A program made the position numbers and the translations under genes. A stretch of 64,000 nt of DNA, taken from the NCBI GenBank assembly GCA_025457615.1, contig JALOTZ010000008.1, positions 1 through 64,000 on the forward strand, written 5' to 3'. Every line of letters begins with the position of its first letter. The stretch's first letter is position 1. Source of the DNA: Verrucomicrobiota bacterium. Its GTDB lineage: Bacteria > Verrucomicrobiota > Verrucomicrobiia > Limisphaerales > DSYF01. This document shows, piece by piece, positions 46,867 to 57,008 of the stretch. The notes under the pieces were generated by a model, which saw only the letters and a list, made by a program, of their open reading frames with translations, did no database searches and had not been told where the DNA came from.

Positions 46867-49011
46867 TTACACCACGTCCATCGGGCACTTGGGCAGGGCC
46901 TCGAGAAAGACCCGGCCGTATTGCTTGGTCAGGATGCGCGGATCCAACACCACCACGATGCCGGTGTCGGTCTTGGTGCGGATCAGGCGCCCCACGCCCT
47001 GGCGGAACTTGAGCACGGCTTCCGGCAGGGAGAATTCCGAGAACGCATTGCCGCCGCGCGCTTCGATCGCCTCCAGCCGCGCCTCGATCAGCGGATGATC
47101 CGGCACGGCAAAGGGCAGGCGCGTGATGATCACATTGCTCAGGGATTCCCCCGGCACGTCCACCCCCTGCCAGAAGCTGTCCGTGCCGAACAGCACGGAG
47201 TCAACGTCGTCCTTGAACTTCTCGAGCATCACGTTGCGGGGCGTGCCGGTGCCCTGGACGTGGCACTCGACGCCCAGCTTGTCGAAGAAGGGCTGCATGC
47301 GTTCGCCCAGTTCGAGCATCAGCTTGTAGCTGGTGAACAGCACGAACGCTTTGCCGTGCGTCAACTTGATGAAATGCTTGATCCGCCGCTCCAACGCCTC
47401 CGCATAGTCCGGCTCGCGCGGGTCCGGCATCTTGCCCGCCACGTACAACTTCATCTGGCGCTCGTAATCGAACGGCGTGCCCACTTGAAGCTGCCGGGCG
47501 CTTTCCGCCCCCACCCGACGGGTGAAATAGTGCAGCGCCGGCGTTCCGCCTGCTTCCGCTCGCGGGGAATCAGTCCGGCCTGCGGTCCGGGGACCGGGCG
47601 GCAGGCGGGACGCCTGCGCTGCGACCGCGTTGGCGGCCTTCACCCCGAGGGTGGCACTGGTCATGATCACGCTGGTGTTGCCACTGAACAGGCGCCGGCG
47701 CAGGAACTCCGCCACATCCACCGGCGCGGCATTCAGCGAGAGGTTGCGCTGCGTCTTGCCGGAGCGTTCCACCCAGTACACATGCTCCTCCGCCCGCTGC
47801 CCCAGAAACTCGACAATCTCGGTCCGCAGGTCGGCCAGGCGCCGGTTGCACTCGACCAGTTCGCCGCCCATCTCGCTGTCCTCGCTCAGCTTGATCAGGT
47901 CGCCCACCGCTTCGCGCAAGCGCTGCAGCGGCAGGGAGACCGTGTCCTCGACCAGTTCCGGACGCCGGATGCGCAGCTCCTTCCATTGCCGCGGTCCAGC
48001 CGGCCCGGCGGCCGGTCGCCGGCCCGCGTTCTGGTTCAACTGATCGCACGCCTCCTCGACCTGGGCGAAGAAGCCGTCCGCCGCCTGCAACAGGTCGGAT
48101 ACGAGTTGGACGGCCGGGCCCTGTCGGAGCGTGGCCAGGATGCCCTTCTCGGTGCGCGGGTTCCACAGGCGGTTGAGGTTGTAGCGCAGTTGTCCGCTGG
48201 AAACGCTCAGGCCGATGTGTTTCGAGGCCACGTTCTCCATCTGGTGCGCCTCGTCGAAGACCACGAAGTCGTTCTTGAACAGCACCCCGCCCTCCGTCTC
48301 CTCCTCGATGGCGCCAAGCAATGTGAAGAAGAGCGTGTGGTTCAGCACCACGACGTCCGAGGACAGGATGCGGTTGCGCGCGCGCTGGAAGAAGCAGACG
48401 CCGTGTTGCTTCCCGAACTCGCTGGGGTAACCGCACTTCTTGGGCGAACAGAGTCCGCGTTCGGAACACACCTGGTCCCAGACCTTGGGATCAGGCTCGA
48501 GATCCAGGTCCGACAGGCTGCCGTCGCGGGTGGTCCTGGACCATTCCCAGAGGCGTTTGAGTTCCTCGGTCTCGGACGAGGTGAAGAGGCTTTGGGCCTG
48601 GTGCATGGCCTTTTCGAGCCGCCGGGTGCAGAGATAATTCTGCCGGCCCTTGAGCATCGTGTAGGTGAATTTCACGGGCAGCACCCGCTCGAGCATCGGC
48701 AGGTCCTTCTCGGTGAGCTGTTCCTGGAGGTTGATGGTGTGGGTGGAGATGACCGCCTTGCGGCGGTGTTGGACGGCAAACAGGATGGCCGGGATCAGGT
48801 AGGCGAGGCTCTTGCCCACACCGGTGCCGGCTTCCACCGCCAGGTTTTCGCCCCGGGCCAGCGCCCGCGCCACCGCCACCGCCATCTCTTGCTGCTGCGG
48901 GCGATACTCGAAGTTGCTCGCCTTGGACAGCCGGCCCGTGGGGGAAAAGAACTGCTCGACCTGTTCCACCAGGTCCGAGCCGGCCGGCTGAATATCCACA
49001 GGCCCAATCAC
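46867..49011 (-). CDS. dinG: DinG-like ATP-dependent helicase with in-frame palindromic insertion
   Basis: YRPQQQEMAVAVARALARGENLAVEAGTGVGKSLAYLIPAILFA, FVVFDEAHQMENVA, MTSATLG, VLFGTDSFWQGVDVPGESLSNVIITRLPF, GVGRLIRTKTDTGIVVVLDPRILTKQYG. Confidence 0.93.
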   Translation of the reverse strand: MIGPVDIQPAGSDLVEQVEQFFSPTGRLSKASNFEYRPQQQEMAVAVARALARGENLAVEAGTGVGKSLAYLIPAILFAVQHRRKAVISTHTINLQEQLTEKDLPMLERVLPVKFTYTMLKGRQNYLCTRRLEKAMHQAQSLFTSSETEELKRLWEWSRTTRDGSLSDLDLEPDPKVWDQVCSERGLCSPKKCGYPSEFGKQHGVCFFQRARNRILSSDVVVLNHTLFFTLLGAIEEETEGGVLFKNDFVVFDEAHQMENVASKHIGLSVSSGQLRYNLNRLWNPRTEKGILATLRQGPAVQLVSDLLQAADGFFAQVEEACDQLNQNAGRRPAAGPAGPRQWKELRIRRPELVEDTVSLPLQRLREAVGDLIKLSEDSEMGGELVECNRRLADLRTEIVEFLGQRAEEHVYWVERSGKTQRNLSLNAAPVDVAEFLRRRLFSGNTSVIMTSATLGVKAANAVAAQASRLPPGPRTAGRTDSPRAEAGGTPALHYFTRRVGAESARQLQVGTPFDYERQMKLYVAGKMPDPREPDYAEALERRIKHFIKLTHGKAFVLFTSYKLMLELGERMQPFFDKLGVECHVQGTGTPRNVMLEKFKDDVDSVLFGTDSFWQGVDVPGESLSNVIITRLPFAVPDHPLIEARLEAIEARGGNAFSEFSLPEAVLKFRQGVGRLIRTKTDTGIVVVLDPRILTKQYGRVFLEALPKCPMDVV
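47531..47622. repeat. Palindromic element inside dinG
   Basis: TGCAGCGCCGGCGTTCCGCCTGC (47531-47553) versus GCAGGCGGGACGCCTGCGCTGC (47601-47622), inverted; inner CGGTCC-GG-GGACCG. Confidence 0.75.
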
Positions 49012-49110
49012 GGGACGAGCAGTATGCGCCGCGGTCCATGGCGTGGCGATGCAAAAGCGGGTTGTTCCGCGCGCGCCAATCCGTCACCCTCGCCTGCAAC
49101 CGACCGTAGC

Positions 49111-50646
49111 GTGACCAACAGGCCTGACACCTCCACCGCGCATCCGCCCCGCCCCGCCGGCGGATGGGTCCTGTTAGGCTTGGCGACGCTGGCCCTTTTC
49201 ATCGTCCGGGTCACCGGCCCCTCCAACCTGCTGGACAACGATCAGGAACGGCCGGCGGCCTATGTGATGGATGCCGTCCTGCACGGACGTTGGTGGTGCC
49301 AGACCGATTGGACCGGGGCCATCATGTCCAAACCCCCTTTGTTCACCTGGCTCGCGGCACTGGCGACGATCCCCGTGGGTCACGCGAACCTCGCCTCGCT
49401 CTACTTCCCCTGCCTGGTCGCGGTCGGATTGACGGTGGGGTTGATCTTCGGGTTCGGACGCGGCCGCTTCGGCTGGGCGGCGGGTTTTCTGGCTGCGCTC
49501 CTTTATCTGGCGTCGCCCTCCGGCGTGAAACACATTGCGCTGGCGCGAACGGACGCGCTCTTTGCGGCGACCATCGCGCTGACCGCGCTGTTGGGATACC
49601 GTGCGTGGACGCGGGGCCGGGGTTGGTTCTGGTTCTGGCTGGCGGCCGCTCTGGCGACACTCACCAAGGGGCCGCTGGGGGTTGTGCTGGGGGCGACGGG
49701 CTTGCTGGCGATCCTCTGGGAGCACTGGAGTGCGGGCCAGGCGGCGCGCGCCGGAGCGGCATCTGTGCCTTCTCCAAGGGCTTCGGGCAGGTGTGGGAGA
49801 TCGTCAGTGGCAGACCACCTCGGTGGGCTGGTCCTGTTCTTCGGGATCACGGCGGGCTGGTTCTGGCTGGCGTACCGGCAGGGCGGACAGCCGTTCATCG
49901 ACAAGGTCATCGGACGCGAGCTTGTCGGACACGTGGTGAGCAACGAGCATGGGGTTTTCGGTGCGGGCCTGGTGAAAGCCCCGCTCTACTGGCTGTCGCG
50001 CTTCCTGCCGTGGAGCCTGCTGGCGATGATGGGTTTGTGGCGGGTGGTGAAGCGCCCGGCGACGGTTCCTGAGGAACGACGCTTCGAACGCTTTCTGTTC
50101 TGCTGGATCGTGGGCGGACTCGGCGTGTTCGCACTGGCGACCCATCAACGCGGAGACCTGCCGCTGCCGCTCAACGCCCCGGCGGCGCTGCTGGCCGGAC
50201 GCGAACTGGTGCGGTGGCTCAACCGTTGGGAGCCTGCCCGACTGGTCCGGCGCAGCCTCGGCGCAGTCACCGCGGCGCTCGCGCTCTACGCCCTTTACCT
50301 GCACACCGGCTTCGCCAACACCTGGGAGGTCCGGCAATCGGAAGCGGTGGAAGCGTTCGCCCAACAACTGTCCCGTCAGCCCTCGCTTCCCCGGTTGCTC
50401 CACGTGGATAGTCCTTACGCCCTGCAGTTTCACCTCAACGCGATGGATCGCCTGGTTTCCCTCGACACTGCGGCTGCGGAACTCAAGTCGGGCTCGCCCT
50501 GCGCCGTGGCGGTGCAAGACGCGGCCCGACTGCAAGACGCCCTGGGTGATGCGGTCACGCTTTACGAGTGGGGCAACTGTCCTGGCAGCAAAGAGGGCTC
50601 CAGCGTCACCGTGCTCTCGAACCGGCCCCGCTCGCCCGGCTGGTGA
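49111..50646 (+). CDS. ArnT/PMT-like glycosyltransferase
   Basis: GTG start; DNDQERPAAYVMDAVLHGRWWCQTDWTGAIMSKPPLFTWLAAL, then multiple TM helices. Confidence 0.82.
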   Translation: MTNRPDTSTAHPPRPAGGWVLLGLATLALFIVRVTGPSNLLDNDQERPAAYVMDAVLHGRWWCQTDWTGAIMSKPPLFTWLAALATIPVGHANLASLYFPCLVAVGLTVGLIFGFGRGRFGWAAGFLAALLYLASPSGVKHIALARTDALFAATIALTALLGYRAWTRGRGWFWFWLAAALATLTKGPLGVVLGATGLLAILWEHWSAGQAARAGAASVPSPRASGRCGRSSVADHLGGLVLFFGITAGWFWLAYRQGGQPFIDKVIGRELVGHVVSNEHGVFGAGLVKAPLYWLSRFLPWSLLAMMGLWRVVKRPATVPEERRFERFLFCWIVGGLGVFALATHQRGDLPLPLNAPAALLAGRELVRWLNRWEPARLVRRSLGAVTAALALYALYLHTGFANTWEVRQSEAVEAFAQQLSRQPSLPRLLHVDSPYALQFHLNAMDRLVSLDTAAAELKSGSPCAVAVQDAARLQDALGDAVTLYEWGNCPGSKEGSSVTVLSNRPRSPGW

Positions 50647-50745
50647 GACCGATTCTCGAGAGGAATCCCCGGATCGGTGGGCTGTACTGGGCGCAGCCCG
50701 GGCATCCCGGCGCCCGGACGTTAAATGCCGGCCTCAGGCTCCCAC

Positions 50746-51543
50746 TCAGGCCCCGCTGGCCGGCTCGGACGCTTGCATCCCCATGATCTGGTAACCGCCG
50801 TCCACGTAAAGCACCTGGCCGGTGATGGCAGCGCTGCCGTCGCTGGCGAGGAAAACGCCGGTGGCGCCCAGTTCCTCGGGGGTCACGTTGCGTTTGAGCG
50901 GGGCGTGCTCCTCGTAATACTTGAGCATGGCGCTGAAGCCGGAGATGCCCCGCGCGGCCAGGGTGTTCACGGGGCCGGCGCTGATGCAGTTGACGCGGAT
51001 CTTGCGGGGACCGAGGTCGTAGGCGAGGTAGCGCGTGCTGGCTTCGAGCGACGCTTTGGCCACCCCCATCACGTTGTAGTGCGGCACCACCTTCTCGGCG
51101 CCGTAGTAACTCATGCCCAGGATGCTGCCGCCGTCGGTCATCAACGGCGCGCCCGCCCGGGCCAGGGCCACCAGCGAATAGGCGCTGACATCGTGGGCGA
51201 TCCGGAAAGCCTCGCGGCTGGTGTTGACAAACCGGCCCTCGAGCGCGTCCTTGGGCGCGAACGCCACCGAGTGCAGCAGGAGATTCAACCGGCCGAACTT
51301 CCGGCCCACCTCGTCAAAAACGCGGGCAATGTCCTCGTCCTTGGTGACATCGCAGGGGGTGATCAGGGTGTCGGCACCGAAAGCTCCGGCCAGTTCCTCG
51401 ACGTTCTTTTGCAGGCGTTCGCCTTGATAGGTGAACGCCAGGGACGCACCTTCCGCCGCCCAGGCCTGGGCGATGGCCCAGGCAATCGAGCGCTTGTTGG
51501 CGACCCCGAACACGATGCCCGTCTTGCCGTCGAGTAATCCCAT
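50746..51543 (-). CDS. fabI: Enoyl-ACP reductase FabI
   Basis: [88 protein letters not shown]. Confidence 0.95.
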   Translation of the reverse strand: MGLLDGKTGIVFGVANKRSIAWAIAQAWAAEGASLAFTYQGERLQKNVEELAGAFGADTLITPCDVTKDEDIARVFDEVGRKFGRLNLLLHSVAFAPKDALEGRFVNTSREAFRIAHDVSAYSLVALARAGAPLMTDGGSILGMSYYGAEKVVPHYNVMGVAKASLEASTRYLAYDLGPRKIRVNCISAGPVNTLAARGISGFSAMLKYYEEHAPLKRNVTPEELGATGVFLASDGSAAITGQVLYVDGGYQIMGMQASEPASGA

Positions 51544-51695
51544 AGCGGCGCGAGGGTAGGGCAAGGACCGGGTGAAGCCAACCCTGGAGTAAGGCAGAAG
51601 GCAGAGTGCAGAAGGCATTCGTCATTCTGCCCTGCGCCGGTTCCGCAATGCGCTTGCTGGGGGCCTTCGGCTGCGGCTAGCCTCTCCGGGATACG

Positions 51696-52769
51696 ATGCG
51701 CAGCGCATGGCTCCAGAAGGTCTCCCGGATCGTGGTCAAGCTGGGCACGGGCGTGGTCACCAATGCCGCCCGGCAGCCGGACCAGGCCCGGATGAAGCAG
51801 TTGGTGGCCCAGATGGCGGGGCAGGTGCAGGCGGGCCGCGAGGTGGTGGTGGTGAGTTCGGGCGCGGTGGGGGCCGGCATGGGCGTCCTCGGATACTCGC
51901 GCCGGCCGGTGGAAATCTCCGCGCAACAGGCCTGCGCGGCGGTGGGCCAGCCCCGCCTGATGGCCACCTACGAACGATTGTTTGCGGAGCATCAGTTGAA
52001 TGCCGCCCAGGTGCTGCTCACCCACGCCGACCTCGAGCACAAGGAACGGCACCTCAACGCGCGCAACACCCTGATCACGCTCCTCGGCCACGGCGTGGTG
52101 CCGGTCATCAACGAGAACGACACCGTCTCGTTCACCGAGATCAAGTTTGGCGACAACGACATGCTCTCCGCCCTCGTGGCCTCGCTGCTTCCAGCCGACC
52201 TGCTGGTGATCCTGACCACGGTGGACGGTTTGATCGAAAACTTCGGCAAGCCGCATGCCCGGGTGCTCCCGACGGTCGAGGACATCGCCGCCGTGGAAGC
52301 GCAGGCCGGCGGCACCGACAGCGCGACGGCGGTCGGTGGCATGGCGTCCAAGCTGGCCGCGGCCAAGGTGGCGGTGCGGTCCGGCATCCCGCTGATCATT
52401 GCGTCCGGAAAGAAGCCCGACTCGCTCGAGCGCATCCTCTCCGGCGCCGAGGAAGGCACGTTGTTTGTGCCCAAGACGGCCCGGCTGCGCGGGCGCAAGC
52501 GCTGGATCGCCTTTTTTCACCATCCCAAGGGCACGCTTTACGTCGATGACGGGGCGCGCAAGGCGCTGCGCGAACAGGGCAAGAGCCTGCTCCCCCCGGG
52601 CGTGGTCCGCTGCGAGGGGGAGTTCAAGAAGGGCGACGTGCTGCGCATCTGCGACCTGAACGGGACGGAATTCGCCCGCGGCCTGTCCGGCTTCACCGGC
52701 GACGAGATCCGCGACCGCCAGTTGAAGCGCGTGGAGATCGTGCACCGGGACAACCTGGTGGTGTTGTAG
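51696..52769 (+). CDS. proB: Glutamate 5-kinase with PUA domain
   Basis: IVVKLGTGVVTNAARQPD, VVVVSSGAVGAGMGVLGY, INENDTVSFTEIKFGDNDMLSALVASL, GGMASKLAAAKVAVRSGIPLIIASGK. Confidence 0.96.
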   Translation: MRSAWLQKVSRIVVKLGTGVVTNAARQPDQARMKQLVAQMAGQVQAGREVVVVSSGAVGAGMGVLGYSRRPVEISAQQACAAVGQPRLMATYERLFAEHQLNAAQVLLTHADLEHKERHLNARNTLITLLGHGVVPVINENDTVSFTEIKFGDNDMLSALVASLLPADLLVILTTVDGLIENFGKPHARVLPTVEDIAAVEAQAGGTDSATAVGGMASKLAAAKVAVRSGIPLIIASGKKPDSLERILSGAEEGTLFVPKTARLRGRKRWIAFFHHPKGTLYVDDGARKALREQGKSLLPPGVVRCEGEFKKGDVLRICDLNGTEFARGLSGFTGDEIRDRQLKRVEIVHRDNLVVL

Positions 52770-52919
52770 CCGCACGGGTGAAAGTGCGGACTGGTCCGGA
52801 GACTCAGGCCGGAACCAACCGGAGGAAGCCCGGGCGATCTGGGCGGCGCCGACGAACGCCTGGATCCGCCCGGCACTGCCGGTTCCAGCCGCACACTCAC
52901 GTTTGCAGCGACACGACAA

Positions 52920-53651
52920 ATGAAAAAACCATCCGCCATCCATGATCTCCTGAACGTCATGGCCCGGTTGCGGTCGCCGAAGGGCTGCCCTTGGGACCGC
53001 GAGCAATCCCACCACTCGCTGCGCTGGCATGCGGTGGAGGAGGTCTATGAGTTGATCGATGCCATCGAGGCCGGGGACGACCACGAACTCGAGGAGGAGT
53101 TGGGCGACCTGCTCCTGCAGGTGGTCTTTCACTGCCAACTGGCCCGGGAACGTGGCGCGTTCGATTTTGAGCGGGTGGCCCGCCATATCACCGACAAGTT
53201 GATCCGCCGCCATCCCCACGTGTTCGGCAACCTCCAGGTGAAGGACGTGGACGAAGTCTGGGCCAACTGGGAAAAGATCAAGCGCGCCGAAAAACACGGC
53301 ACCCATCGGGCGCGCCCCTCGGTGCTGGACGGCATCCCCAAACACCTGCCCGCTCTGCAACGCGCCGAGAAGCTGACCAAGAAAGCCCGCAAGGCGAACC
53401 TCCTGGCTGACGGGCCGGCCACCGGAGCAACCACCAGGTCACACGTCGCCCGGCAGTTGCTCGCCCTCGCGCGCTATGCGCAGTCCAAGGGCTGGTCCGC
53501 CGAGGATTTGCTGCGCCGGGAAACCCAACGGTTCGAGCGCCGCCTGCGCCAGGCCGAACGCCGGGCGCAACGTTCGTCCGAGAGAAACCCGGCGCAACCG
53601 GCTCACGGCGCGCCGGCCGCGCGTCCGCGCGGCCGCTCCCCGCATCGATGA
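52920..53651 (+). CDS. mazG: MazG nucleoside triphosphate pyrophosphohydrolase
   Basis: VMARLRSPKGCPWDREQSHHSLRWHAVEEVYELIDAIEAGDDHELEEELGDLLLQVVFHCQLARE. Confidence 0.95.
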   Translation: MKKPSAIHDLLNVMARLRSPKGCPWDREQSHHSLRWHAVEEVYELIDAIEAGDDHELEEELGDLLLQVVFHCQLARERGAFDFERVARHITDKLIRRHPHVFGNLQVKDVDEVWANWEKIKRAEKHGTHRARPSVLDGIPKHLPALQRAEKLTKKARKANLLADGPATGATTRSHVARQLLALARYAQSKGWSAEDLLRRETQRFERRLRQAERRAQRSSERNPAQPAHGAPAARPRGRSPHR

Positions 53652-53702
53652 CCGCGCACATGGCTATTGCGGAAGCGGGGACGGATTCGCGACACTGAGG
53701 CG

Positions 53703-54491
53703 GTGATTGCGAAACGTGTCATTCCTTGCCTCGATGTGCATGGGGGGCAGGTCACCCGCGGCGTCCAGTTCGGGCGGGCCGAGGAGGGGGGATTGCGCAA
53801 TGTGGGGGATCCGGTCGAGCTGGCCCTGCGCTACAACGAACAGGGGGCCGACGAGATGGTGTTCTTCGACATCACGGCCAGCGCGCACGGACGCCAGACC
53901 ATGGTGGACGTCATCGAACGCGCCGCCGACCAGTGCTTCATGCCGCTGACCGTCGGTGGGGGTATTCGCACAGTGGACGACATGTTCCTCATGCTGCGCG
54001 CGGGGGCGGACAAGGTGAGCATCAATTCGTCGGCCATCGCCACGCCCGACCTGATCCGGGCCGGTTCGGAAAAGTTCGGCAGCCAATGCATGGTGGTCTC
54101 GATCGATACCAAGCGCGTGGCGCCGGACCGGTGGGAGGTGTTTTCGCACGGTGGACGCAAGCCCACCGGCATGGAAACCGTCGAGTGGGCCCGCCGCGCC
54201 GTGAGCCTGGGGGCGGGCGAGATTGTGCTCAACAGCATTGATGCCGACGGCACGAAGCAGGGTTTTGACCTGGTGATCACGCGGCGCGTCAGCGAATCCG
54301 TGACGGTGCCCGTCGTGGCCAGCGGCGGCGCCGGCAACCTGGATCACATGGCCGAGGTGCTGATCGAGGGCAAAGCCGATGCGGTGCTGGCCGCCAGCAT
54401 CTTTCACTTCGCCGAGTTCACCGTCGGCGACGTGAAGCGTCACCTGGCGTCGCGCGGGATCCGGGTGCGACTGGAGCCGGCACTGGTTTAG
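53703..54491 (+). CDS. hisF: Imidazole glycerol phosphate synthase subunit HisF
   Basis: [82 protein letters not shown] start. Confidence 0.96.
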   Translation: MIAKRVIPCLDVHGGQVTRGVQFGRAEEGGLRNVGDPVELALRYNEQGADEMVFFDITASAHGRQTMVDVIERAADQCFMPLTVGGGIRTVDDMFLMLRAGADKVSINSSAIATPDLIRAGSEKFGSQCMVVSIDTKRVAPDRWEVFSHGGRKPTGMETVEWARRAVSLGAGEIVLNSIDADGTKQGFDLVITRRVSESVTVPVVASGGAGNLDHMAEVLIEGKADAVLAASIFHFAEFTVGDVKRHLASRGIRVRLEPALV

Positions 54492-55459
54492 AACAGGCTG
54501 CCCACGGCCATGCCGAGGACGCTGAGCGGCCCGGTGTCCTCGAGGCTTTCGACCGATTTCTCCACCTTTTGCAGGGTCAGCTTGGCGTTGTTGTAGAATT
54601 CCTGGTCGTTGACCAGCTTGCCCACGGAACCGTCCCCCCGGTTGATCTTCTCCAGAATCTCCCGCAGGTTGGTCATGGAAGCGGTGGTTTCGTTGTAGAG
54701 CGTGTCCTCGCGCAAGAGTTTGCCGACGCTGCCCTGCCCGGCCTTCACATCGGCCATGATGCTGCGGGCGTCCGCGAGGGTGGGCTGGAACTCGCTGACA
54801 GCCTTTTGCAAGTCCGTGAGCGTGGTCAGGGCCGAGGCGTGCAGGGCTTCGTCGTAGATCAGCTTCCCGACCGTGCCCTGGCCGGAGGAAATCCTGCCGG
54901 TGATCTGCGAAATGTTGGAGATGGTCAGGCTGAGCGGCTCCTTGTTTTGTTTGAGGAAATCGGTGAACGGCCCGATGAGGTTGCCGATCTCCTCCCCGCT
55001 GAAGCTCTTGGTCATGTTCTCGACGCCGGACGCCACGTTCTCCAGCTTCTTCATGATCACGTTGAAGTCCGGTTGTTCTTCCGAGGCCAGGTAGGTGGTG
55101 CTATCCGCCAGCGGGGCGGCTGGCGAGCCGAAGCTCAGATTCACAAAGTTCTGTCCCAGCAGGCCGGCAAACTTGATGGTGGCCACGCTGTCCGTCCTCA
55201 CCACGGCGTCGCGGTGCAGCCGCATGGTCACATGAACGGCATGGTTGGTGAGTTGAATCTCCGCGACCCGGCCCACCTCCACCCCGGCCATTTTGACGCG
55301 GTCGCCGATCTTGAGTTCCTGCACGGTGGTGAACATGGCCTGCACCTGGCGGCCGGTGCCGAAACGCTCGATGCCACCGAGGATTTCGATGATCAAAACC
55401 GCAGCCAGGGCGATGAGGGCGACAAAGAGGCCCACCCGGGTTTCCAATGTGTTTTTCAT
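54488..55459 (-). CDS. mlaD: MlaD/Mce-family substrate-binding protein
   Basis: N-terminal [68 protein letters not shown]. Confidence 0.88.
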   Translation of the reverse strand: MKNTLETRVGLFVALIALAAVLIIEILGGIERFGTGRQVQAMFTTVQELKIGDRVKMAGVEVGRVAEIQLTNHAVHVTMRLHRDAVVRTDSVATIKFAGLLGQNFVNLSFGSPAAPLADSTTYLASEEQPDFNVIMKKLENVASGVENMTKSFSGEEIGNLIGPFTDFLKQNKEPLSLTISNISQITGRISSGQGTVGKLIYDEALHASALTTLTDLQKAVSEFQPTLADARSIMADVKAGQGSVGKLLREDTLYNETTASMTNLREILEKINRGDGSVGKLVNDQEFYNNAKLTLQKVEKSVESLEDTGPLSVLGMAVGSLF

Positions 55460-56226
55460 GAAGGTTGCGTTTTCGTGACCAGGTTAAGATCGGCGTTGAG
55501 GAACTTCCGGACTTCGGCGATGCCGCAGCGGCGGATCTCGTCCGGTGTGCCCGTGACCAGGACTTGTCCGGCGTCCATCACGGCGATGCGCTGGGCAATG
55601 CCGAACGCCAGCGCGCGCTCATGGGTGACCACCAGGGAGGTGACCCCGATGCGGCGGTTCAGGTTGACGATCTCGTGCGCGATGACCACCGCCGAGAGGG
55701 GGTCCAGCTCGCTGGTGGGCTCGTCGTAGAGAATCAACTGCGGCTCCATGACCAGCGCGCGGGCCAGCGCCACCCGCTTCTTCATCCCGCCCGACAGTTC
55801 CGCCGGCATCCGGTCCTCCGTCCCTTTCAACCCCACGACGGCGAGCTTGTCGGACACCACCCGGGCGATTTCCTCGGGCGACTGGGTGCGATGCTCGGCA
55901 AGATACAAGCCGACATTCTCCCCGACCGTGAGGGAATTGAGGAGGGCGCCGGACTGAAAGACCATGGCCAGGCGGTACTTATGCATGGTCTGGGCGCAAC
56001 TGACGGGTTCGTCTCCGATCCGGATCTCGCCGGCATCCGGCGATTCGAGTCCGATCAGGTGTCGGAGCAGGACGCTCTTGCCACTGCCGCTGGGGCCCAT
56101 GATCACGAAGACCTCCCCGGGCTGGACCTCAAAGCCCAACCCCTTGAGCACCTCCTGTCCGCGGTAGCTCTTGCGCAGCCCGCGGACGGAGACCTTCACC
56201 CCCCGGTGGTTGGGATCGGCGTTCAT
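55456..56226 (-). CDS. mlaF: MlaF-like ABC transporter ATP-binding protein
   Basis: VFVIMGPSGSGKSVLLRHLIGLESPDAGEIRI, LSGGMKKRVALARALVMEPQLILYDEPTSELDPLSA; 4-nt overlap with mlaD. Confidence 0.93.
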   Translation of the reverse strand: MNADPNHRGVKVSVRGLRKSYRGQEVLKGLGFEVQPGEVFVIMGPSGSGKSVLLRHLIGLESPDAGEIRIGDEPVSCAQTMHKYRLAMVFQSGALLNSLTVGENVGLYLAEHRTQSPEEIARVVSDKLAVVGLKGTEDRMPAELSGGMKKRVALARALVMEPQLILYDEPTSELDPLSAVVIAHEIVNLNRRIGVTSLVVTHERALAFGIAQRIAVMDAGQVLVTGTPDEIRRCGIAEVRKFLNADLNLVTKTQPS

Positions 56227-56981
56227 TATTCCAACAGCAAGCGGCTGAGGACGTAATCCAGGATGACAATCATGATGATGGAGTTGACCACGGCTTTGGT
56301 CACCGATCGGCCAATGCCCCGGGGGCCGCCGATGGTGTCCATGCCCTGATGACAGCAGATCACGCCCACGATCAGCGCGAAGCAGAAGCTCTTGAAAACC
56401 CCGTTGGCCACGTCGCCCACTTCCACGATCTCGCGCATGGTCTCGAAATAGGGTCGCATGGGAATGGCGATGCGGAGGTTGCTGGCGGCGACGATCGCGC
56501 CGCCCAGCCAGCCCACCATGATGGCAAAGATCACCAGCATCGGCAGCGCCAGCGCCAGCGCCAGCATGCGGGGCAACACCAGGTAATGCACCGGGTTGAT
56601 GTTCATCGTGCGCAGCGCATCGATCTCGTGGTACACCTGCATGGAACCGATTTCGGCGGCCATGGCCGAGCCGATGCGGCCGGCGATCAGGACGGAAATC
56701 ATCACCGGCGCCAGCTCCTTGCACATGGTGATGCCCACCATGCCGCCCACGTAATTGGCCAGGCCGCGCTCCACCAGCACGGGCCCCGACTGCAACACCA
56801 GCACGGCGCCGATGAAGAAGGAGAGGATGCACACCATCAACAGACTGGCGTTGCCAATCTCGAAAAACTGGTCAAACACCTTGCGCCGATGCCGCCAGGC
56901 CAGCGGCAGGGCCAGGAAGGTCCGCCACCCCAGCACGAAGACTTCGCCAATGCTTTGAAACATGTTCATGGTTGACTCCAA
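56226..56981 (-). CDS. mlaE: MlaE-like ABC transporter permease
   Basis: QSGPVLVERGLANYVGGMVGITMCKELAPVMISVLIAGRIGSAMAAEIGSMQVYHEIDALRTMNINPVHYLVLPRMLA. Confidence 0.93.
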   Translation of the reverse strand: MESTMNMFQSIGEVFVLGWRTFLALPLAWRHRRKVFDQFFEIGNASLLMVCILSFFIGAVLVLQSGPVLVERGLANYVGGMVGITMCKELAPVMISVLIAGRIGSAMAAEIGSMQVYHEIDALRTMNINPVHYLVLPRMLALALALPMLVIFAIMVGWLGGAIVAASNLRIAIPMRPYFETMREIVEVGDVANGVFKSFCFALIVGVICCHQGMDTIGGPRGIGRSVTKAVVNSIIMIVILDYVLSRLLLE

Positions 56982-57008
56982 CTCCAGCGCCGCAACGTGT
57001 TGAGCCCC

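Noticed and set aside
46333-49110. 5' part of the 1437-aa + strand ORF
   Set aside because: Overlaps dus in another frame and is antisense to dinG. Only the part from the GTG at 49111 encodes a plausible (PMT/ArnT-like) protein.
51363-53360. 665-aa - strand ORF
   Set aside because: Antisense to proB and mazG; shadow frame.
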